From positions 62,001-126,000 of the forward strand of contig NZ_BMWG01000024.1 of the NCBI RefSeq assembly GCF_014651115.1: a stretch of 64,000 nt of DNA. Direction: 5' to 3'. Made by a program: the position numbers and the translations under genes. Position 1 is the first letter of the stretch, and every line of letters begins with the position of its first letter. This DNA is from Streptomyces inusitatus (GTDB lineage: Bacteria > Actinomycetota > Actinomycetes > Streptomycetales > Streptomycetaceae). Below the pieces are notes generated by a model, which was not told where the DNA came from, did no database searches, and saw only the letters and a list, made by a program, of their open reading frames with translations. Positions 59,560-64,000 of this stretch are shown here, piece by piece.

Positions 59560-59859
59560 CGAGCCTCCACAAGCGCTGATGGTGCGCGGTCGGTTGTCGT
59601 CTCAACCTCGTGGAGGACCCTGGCCGTTGATGCGGGGGGTGCGCAAGAGCACGGATTGGACTGCGGCGCGACCGGTGAACGGGGAAACCGGTTTGGCGTG
59701 GGGCGGGAGGAGCGACTAGCGTTTATGGCGAGACGGATCGTTTCGTCGCGTTGAGGGAGGTGGGGTCGCGACGCCGGCCGCCGATGCCCGGTGGGGTGCG
59801 GCTTCGCCGTCGCCGCCGTTGCTGCCGCCGTCGCCGCAGTCGATGAAGGAGTTGATTCT
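59560..59859. other. Divergent intergenic region between the GH109-like and SDR genes
   Basis: No gene is supported in this 300-bp gap. It carries the SDR promoter/operator described separately (59693-59745) and a Gly/Ala-type GCC-rich stretch before the SDR ribosome site (AAGGAG, about 59846-59851). A promoter for the GH109-like gene must lie at the left end, but I cannot place it. Confidence 0.6.
59693..59745 (+). promoter_or_regulatory. SDR promoter and TetR-style palindrome
   Basis: TTGGCG (59693-59698), an 18-bp spacer and TAGCGT (59717-59722) resemble a vegetative promoter. Just downstream, 59729-59745 reads CGARACG-NNN-CGTYTCG with wobble, the pattern of many TetR operators (GAAACGATCCGTTTC-like). 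The site would block transcription of the SDR gene. No TetR gene is adjacent; the nearest lies 11 kb away. Confidence 0.5.
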
Positions 59860-60681
59860 GTGACGAATGCCAGGACATGGCTGATCACCGGTGCCTCCAG
59901 GGGCCTGGGCCGGGCGTTCGCCGAAGCCGCCCTGTCCGCCGGGGAGCAGGTCGTCGCGACGGCCCGGAACATCGAGCCGCTCGCCGATCTGGCCGAGAGA
60001 TATCCGCATGACCTTGTGTGTCTCCCTCTGGACGTCTCCGAGCGGCGGGCCGTCTTCCGGGCGGTGGAGCGGGCGGCGGCGGCCTTCGGAGGGCTCGATG
60101 TCGTGGTGAACAACGCGGGCGGTCTGCTGTACGGCATGGTGGAGGAGGCGACCGAGGCACAGATCCGGGACCATCTCGACGTCAACTTCTTTGGCGCGGT
60201 GTGGGTGGCCCAGGCCGTGATCCCCCATCTGCGGGCGCGGGGCTCCGGGCGGATCCTTCAGATCACCTCGATGGGCAGCGGCGGCGGCATGGCCTCCGTC
60301 GGCTTCTACGGGGCGGGCAAGGCGGCGCTCGACTCGGTCAGCGAGGCGCTCGCGATGGAGGTCGAGCAGTTCGGGATCAAGGTCACCGCTGTGCAGATGG
60401 GCGGCTATGACACCGGGCTCTTCACCTCGGGTACCACCCAGGCCGCGAGCGACCCGGCCTACGACGCGCTCCGCGCCCGGCTGGCGGAGATGTGGGGCGA
60501 CGGCGCGGGCCCGGCCCCGGCCACGGCCGCGCCCGTCATCATGGAGCTGGCCGCGCTGCCGGACCCGCCGCGCCGGCTGATCGTCGGCGGCCGGTCCTTC
60601 GATCAGGTCCTGGAGATGGGCCGGGCGCGGACCGAGCAGTACCTCGCCTGGGAGTCCCTCAGCCGCACGGCTCCGGGCTGA
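59860..60681 (+). CDS. Short-chain dehydrogenase/reductase (classical SDR)
   Basis: A 273-residue NAD(P)-dependent SDR. Motifs are LITGASRGLGRAF for the cofactor, VVNNAGGLLYGMVEE, and the catalytic Ser in ITSMGSGGG with Tyr and Lys in FYGAGKAAL (YxxxK). Arg at TARNIEP hints at NADP. The start is a GTG at 59860 with AAGGAG about eight bases upstream. Its end overlaps the convergent MarR gene by 23 bp. Substrate unknown. A TetR-type operator lies in its leader. Confidence 0.93.
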   Translation: MTNARTWLITGASRGLGRAFAEAALSAGEQVVATARNIEPLADLAERYPHDLVCLPLDVSERRAVFRAVERAAAAFGGLDVVVNNAGGLLYGMVEEATEAQIRDHLDVNFFGAVWVAQAVIPHLRARGSGRILQITSMGSGGGMASVGFYGAGKAALDSVSEALAMEVEQFGIKVTAVQMGGYDTGLFTSGTTQAASDPAYDALRARLAEMWGDGAGPAPATAAPVIMELAALPDPPRRLIVGGRSFDQVLEMGRARTEQYLAWESLSRTAPG

Positions 60682-61135
60682 CCCCCGGGGCGCCGGGCAC
60701 GGCCGGGCCGTCCACCAGGGCGGAGATCAGCTCGCCGAAGACCTCCCGCTGCTCGGCGGTGAGCGGGGCCAGTATGTCCTCGGCGGCGGCCCGGCGGGCG
60801 TCCCGCAGCACGCGCAGGGTGGCCCTGCCGGTGTCGGTCAGCTCGATCCTGGTCACCCTCCGGTTGGCGGGGTCGGGCGCGCGCCGCACACAGCCGCTCG
60901 CCTCCAGCCCGTCGACCAGGGTGGTCACGGCGCGCGGCACCACTTCCAGGCGGGCCGCTATGTCCGCCATGCGGGGGGCCGACTCATAGTGCGTGAGGAC
61001 GCGCAGCAGCCGCGACTGGGCGGGGGTGATCTCGATGTCCGCCGTCTCCAGCTGCCGCTTCTGGCTGCGGTGGAGGCGGCGGTTCAGCCGCAGCAGCTGT
61101 TCGGCCAGCAGGACCTCAGGGTCGGAGGTGCTCAT
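60659..61135 (-). CDS. MarR-family transcriptional regulator
   Basis: A 158-residue MarR protein. The winged helix core is ITPAQSRLLRVLTHYESAPRMADIAARLEVVPRAVTTLVDGLEASGCVRR (ordered as ITPAQSRLLRVLTHYES then ADIAARLEVVPRAVTTLVD), and the wing continues to DPANRRVTRIELTDTG. Helices at both ends form the dimer interface. It is divergent from an ABC exporter gene. The gap contains a TGTGTAC/GTAACA pair overlapping a promoter, so it probably represses the exporter, a classic drug-efflux arrangement. Confidence 0.93.
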   Translation of the reverse strand: MSTSDPEVLLAEQLLRLNRRLHRSQKRQLETADIEITPAQSRLLRVLTHYESAPRMADIAARLEVVPRAVTTLVDGLEASGCVRRAPDPANRRVTRIELTDTGRATLRVLRDARRAAAEDILAPLTAEQREVFGELISALVDGPAVPGAPGVSPEPCG

Positions 61136-61162
61136 ACGAGAACAGTATCAGGACTCCATTCA

Positions 61163-61192
61163 TTGTGTACATAGGTAACAGTGAGCTATGCT
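61163..61192 (+). promoter_or_regulatory. ABC exporter promoter with candidate MarR site
   Basis: TTGTGT (61163-61168), an 18-bp spacer and TATGCT (61187-61192) form a plausible promoter reading into the exporter. An imperfect inverted repeat, TGTGTAC-N4-GTAACA (about 61165-61180), lies across the -35 and spacer. The MarR start is 30 bases further left, so the site could control both genes. Confidence 0.5.
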
Positions 61193-61264
61193 CTCAAGGA
61201 GTGCCCGGGCCCGCCGGGCCGGATTCCGGCTCCGCCGGTCCTCCCCGCACCTTCGAAGGAGCCC

Positions 61265-63094
61265 ATGCGCACCGAACCGATCCCGTGGACACCCCCCGCC
61301 CGAGAAGCCGGTGGATCCGGGCAGCCGCAGCCGCCCGCGCAGCTGCGGCGGATCTTCCGGCTCTTCCGCCCCTATCGCGGCCGGCTCGCCCTCGTCGGCC
61401 TGCTGGTGGGCGCGGCCTCGCTCGTCTCCGTCGCCTCGCCGTTCCTGCTGCGCGAGATCCTCGACACCGCGATCCCCCAGGGCCGCACCGGGCTGCTCAG
61501 CCTGCTCGCCCTCGGCATGATCCTCACCGCCGTCCTCAACAGCGTCTTCGGAGTCCTCCAGACCCTGATCTCCACCACCGTCGGCCAGCGCGTCATGCAC
61601 GACCTGCGCACGGCGGTGTACGCGCAGCTCCAGCGGATGCCCCTCGCCTTCTTCACCAAGACCCGCACCGGAGAGGTCCAGTCGCGCATAGCCAATGACA
61701 TCGGCGGCATGCAGGCGACCGTCACCTCCACCGCCACCTCGCTGGTCTCCAACCTCACGGCAGTGATCGCCACCGTCGTCGCGATGCTCGCGCTGGACTG
61801 GCGGCTCACCGCGGTCTCACTCCTGCTGCTGCCGCTCTTCGTCTGGATCAGCCGCCGGGTCGGCAACGAACGCAAGAAGATAACGACCCAGCGCCAGAAA
61901 CAGCTGGCCGCGATGGCCGCCACCGTCACCGAGTCGCTCTCGGTCAGCGGCATCCTGCTGGGCCGCACCATGGGCCGCTCCGACTCCCTCACCCGCTCCT
62001 TCGCCGAGGAGTCCGAGAAGCTCGTCGGCCTCGAAGTCCGCGCCAGCATGGCCGGCCGCTGGCGCATGTCGACCATCGGCATCGTGATGGCCGCCATGCC
62101 CGCCCTCATCTACTGGGCCGCCGGCGTCGCCCTCCAGAGCGGCGGCCCCGCCATCTCCATCGGCACCCTGGTCGCCTTCGTCTCCCTGCAACAGGGCCTC
62201 TTCCGCCCCACCGTGAGCCTGCTCTCCACCGGAGTGGACATGCAGACCTCGCTCGCCCTCTTCCAGCGAGTCTTCGAATACCTCGACCTCACCGTCGACA
62301 TCACCGAACCCGAGCGCCCCGTCCCCCTCGACAAGGTCAGCGGCGAGGTCCGCTTCGACCGCGTCGACTTCGCCTACGACCCCGCCCAGCCGAGCCCCAC
62401 CCTCCACGGCCTCGACGTCACCGTCCCGGCGGGCGGCAGCCTCGCCGTCGTCGGAGCCACCGGCTCCGGCAAGTCCACCCTCGGCTGTCTGGTCCCCCGG
62501 CTTTACGACGTCACCGCCGGCCGCGTCACCCTCGACGGCGTCGACGTCCGGGACCTCGACTTCGACACCCTCGCCCGCGCCGTCGGCGTCGTCTCCCAAG
62601 AGGCCTATCTCTTCCACGCCTCCGTCACCGACAACCTGCGCTTCGCCAAACCCGACGCCACCGACGAAGAGATCGAGGCCGCCGCCCGCGCCGCCCAGAT
62701 CCACGACCACATAGCCTCCCTCCCCGACGGCTACGCCACCCTCGTCGGCGAGCGCGGCCACCGCTTCTCCGGCGGCGAGAAACAACGCCTCGCCATCGCC
62801 CGCACCATCCTCCGCGACCCACCCGTCCTCGTCCTCGACGAAGCCACCAGCGCCCTCGACACCCGCACCGAACAAGCCGTCCAACAAGCCGTCGACGCCC
62901 TCTCCGCCGGCCGCACCACCATCACCATCGCCCACCGCCTCTCCACCGTCCGAGACGCCGACGAGATCATCGTCCTCGACTCCGGCCGCATCACCGAACG
63001 CGGCACCCACCAACAACTCCTCGACCTCAACGGCCACTACGCGGAGCTGCTCCGCCGAGACGCGCACGCGAAGGCCCCCGCCGTCGCCTCCTGA
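61265..63094 (+). CDS. ABC transporter, fused membrane and ATPase domains (exporter)
   Basis: A 609-residue type I exporter half-transporter. Six membrane helices span about residues 35-310 (LALVGLLVGAASLVSV, LTAVIATVVAMLALDW, IGIVMAAMPALIYWAAGVAL). The ATPase domain is fully intact: Walker A GATGSGKST near residue 400, signature FSGGEKQRLAIAR, Walker B VLVLDEATSALD and H-loop TIAHRLSTV. With no paired gene it should work as a homodimer. Unusual runs of ACC/CCC codons near the 3' end give a C-rich strand. AAGGAG precedes ATG 61265. MarR is divergent and probably regulates it, so drug or lipid export is likely. Confidence 0.94.
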   Translation: MRTEPIPWTPPAREAGGSGQPQPPAQLRRIFRLFRPYRGRLALVGLLVGAASLVSVASPFLLREILDTAIPQGRTGLLSLLALGMILTAVLNSVFGVLQTLISTTVGQRVMHDLRTAVYAQLQRMPLAFFTKTRTGEVQSRIANDIGGMQATVTSTATSLVSNLTAVIATVVAMLALDWRLTAVSLLLLPLFVWISRRVGNERKKITTQRQKQLAAMAATVTESLSVSGILLGRTMGRSDSLTRSFAEESEKLVGLEVRASMAGRWRMSTIGIVMAAMPALIYWAAGVALQSGGPAISIGTLVAFVSLQQGLFRPTVSLLSTGVDMQTSLALFQRVFEYLDLTVDITEPERPVPLDKVSGEVRFDRVDFAYDPAQPSPTLHGLDVTVPAGGSLAVVGATGSGKSTLGCLVPRLYDVTAGRVTLDGVDVRDLDFDTLARAVGVVSQEAYLFHASVTDNLRFAKPDATDEEIEAAARAAQIHDHIASLPDGYATLVGERGHRFSGGEKQRLAIARTILRDPPVLVLDEATSALDTRTEQAVQQAVDALSAGRTTITIAHRLSTVRDADEIIVLDSGRITERGTHQQLLDLNGHYAELLRRDAHAKAPAVAS

Positions 63095-63203
63095 CCCGAC
63101 CGATCTCATGGAGGGCGGTGCGGCCGACCTGATTGGCTCCGTGAGGCCCTGCGATGCAGCGACAGGCCGTCGCGGGGTTGCCCGTACCCTGTGGGCTCAC
63201 TGC
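63095..63203. other. Gap between the ABC gene and the decayed flavoprotein gene
   Basis: This 109-bp stretch shows no gene, RNA or terminator hairpin that I can support. The open frame on the plus strand that crosses it (from 63108) overlaps the pseudogene in a different frame and has no recognisable product. Confidence 0.5.
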
Positions 63204-63535
63204 CTAGGCGACCTTACGGAGGGCTTCGTCCACCGCCGCCGGCCAGGGCTACGGGCGCTTCTCACCCGGCTGGTTCGGCGTGAAGCGGTAACCGGGGCGA
63301 AGAGGATCACGTCCGCCTTCGGCCACACATCCGGCGTGCCTGGACGCTTGTACCGCGAGCGCACCGGATACCCGGTCAGCTCCTCCAGCGCGCCAGATCG
63401 TCGCGCAGCCAGTCCGCCGCAGTCGGCGTCAACCCGAGGCACACATCCACCCCGCGCGACTGAAGATCCTGGATCACGGTGCCGACTTCGAAGACCGGCG
63501 GTGCGGTGCCCCCCGAACAGATAGATCGTCGTTAT
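63204..63535 (-). pseudogene. Decayed flavoprotein (phosphopantothenoylcysteine decarboxylase-like) gene
   Basis: The minus strand carries fragments of a Streptomyces flavoprotein in several frames. ITTIYLFGG (from an ATA at 63535 where a start is expected) is followed, after an extra G in a run of six, by TAPPVFEVGTVIQDLQSRG and VDVCLGLTPTAADWLRDDLAR. A second shift leads to ALEELTGYPVRSRYKRPGTP and DVWPKADVILFAPVTA. There the sequence jumps to FTPNQPGEKRP, a TAG stop, then PWPAAVDEALRKVA and a TAG at 63204. So there are two frameshifts, one internal deletion of perhaps 90 residues and an in-frame stop. The original enzyme bound FMN in its N-terminal Rossmann fold. The intact XRE partner lies 122 bp away, divergent. 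Confidence 0.85.
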
Positions 63536-63657
63536 GGTCCATCCGACCACACACGCGATCGCCCCTGACCTCAGCCGGAATCAGAGGCGATCGACGCTCC
63601 GGTGTATGGGCGCGCGGGTAGCGTTCTGAGTGTCCAGGTCAGAACAGGAGCCCCAAC

Positions 63658-64000
63658 ATGCCTCTTCCTGCCCATGAGCACATCGGTACTCGCGTACGCA
63701 TCGCACGAAATGCGGCGGGTCTCTCGCAAGTTCAACTCGCTGACTTCCTCGGCCGTACCGAGTCGTGGATGGCCAACGTGGAGAGCGGGCGACAGCCTCT
63801 CGACCGGTACTCCGTCATCACCGCCATCGCCGACCAGACCGATGTGGACGTGGTCTGGCTCCTTGGGCAGCCCTACCGGCTTCAGCATCACAGCGGTGCC
63901 ATCGCCCACGCGCACATCCCCGCCCTGCGTGCGGGGCTTCGCAGGGCCGGGCTGATTCTGTCCGGGCACCCTGGACTGTCCCAACATGGGACGACCACTA
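63658..64000 (+). CDS. XRE-family regulator, truncated by the right window edge
   Basis: An open frame from ATG 63658 (AGGAG eight bases upstream) runs off the window at 64000 (114 codons seen). Residues about 8-65 form a Cro/C1 helix-turn-helix: HIGTRVRIARNAAGLSQVQ, then LADFLGRTESWMANVESGRQ, PLDRYSVITAIADQT. The rest (VDVVWLLGQPYRLQHHSGAIAHAHIPALRAGLR) is typical of Streptomyces XRE proteins that continue into a TPR-like domain. In other Streptomyces such genes often sit divergent from a flavoprotein gene, which here is the pseudogene. Only the N-terminal part can be judged. Confidence 0.85.
   Translation, partial: MPLPAHEHIGTRVRIARNAAGLSQVQLADFLGRTESWMANVESGRQPLDRYSVITAIADQTDVDVVWLLGQPYRLQHHSGAIAHAHIPALRAGLRRAGLILSGHPGLSQHGTTT

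Noticed and set aside
63108..63524. Plus-strand open frame across the flavoprotein remnant
   Set aside because: Its sequence is antisense to recognisable flavoprotein fragments and shows no domain of its own.
1..64000. tRNA, rRNA, insertion sequences, prophage or attachment sites
   Set aside because: Reading through the gaps I saw no cloverleaf with a T-arm, no transposase or integrase protein, and no long terminal inverted repeats.

Overview
The window is high-GC actinobacterial chromosome, almost certainly Streptomyces. Supporting signs are the codon bias, GTG/TTG starts, a CvnA-type histidine kinase, a tripeptidyl aminopeptidase precursor very close to the S. lividans Tap I remember, MurT/GatD, and a MocR, ECF and XRE regulator repertoire. 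Nearly all of it looks like chromosomal core. I see no tRNA, rRNA, CRISPR array, insertion sequence, phage or biosynthetic cluster.

Layout. 1-9.8 kb: a truncated sensor kinase at the left edge, a hexapeptide acyltransferase, an XRE-cupin regulator, a CoA-binding protein, a YigZ protein, the sbcD-sbcC nuclease pair, and a divergent Lrp/rhodanese pair. 9.9-24.7 kb: a DUF885 hydrolase, an ACT-GNAT membrane fusion, a translationally coupled SWIM/DUF6493 operon, PhoD phosphatase, a MocR/EamA divergon, an alpha/beta hydrolase, an ECF41-type sigma factor and a HutC-type GntR regulator with a DasR-like operator. 24.8-31.5 kb: ROK regulator, Mug glycosylase, purB, an SGNH hydrolase and two coupled CNNM/CBS membrane proteins. 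31.7-37.3 kb: the biotin genes (bioB-bioA-bioD with a VOC protein on one strand, bioF divergent). 37.4-42 kb: an anti-sigma-type ATPase, an NlpC/P60 cell-wall hydrolase behind a candidate c-di-AMP riboswitch, a ClpP-like protein with an altered active site divergent from an orphan Phd/YefM antitoxin, and tap. 42-54 kb: plsC, ctaG, pfkA, gatD-murT, def, TetR, glutathione peroxidase, tesB, a DUF3516 helicase, a YdjM-type membrane protein and two genes for proteins of about 50 residues. 54.3-64 kb: a heterodimeric ABC exporter, a GH109-like Tat-exported protein, an SDR, a MarR/ABC divergon, a decayed flavoprotein gene and an XRE regulator cut by the right edge.

Working together. bioF, bioA, bioD and bioB cover the four late steps of biotin synthesis. 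MurT and GatD amidate lipid II. SbcC and SbcD form one nuclease. The two ABC half-transporters at 54.3-57.9 kb have complementary degenerate ATP sites and should work as a pair. Several regulators sit back to back with a likely target (Lrp/rhodanese, MocR/EamA, MarR/ABC), and in some of these gaps repeats or palindromes overlap a promoter.

Most unusual points. The ClpP homologue has Arg where the catalytic His is expected. It shares a short promoter gap containing TGTACA-type sites with a toxin-less antitoxin gene, and that gene is followed by seven 8-bp repeats each containing GTACAG. Also notable are the decayed flavoprotein gene beside its probable regulator, the DasR-like operator, the one-site ABC heterodimer, and the long tail-to-tail overlap of the EamA and hydrolase genes. 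No experiment or database search was run; family names come from recognised motifs.
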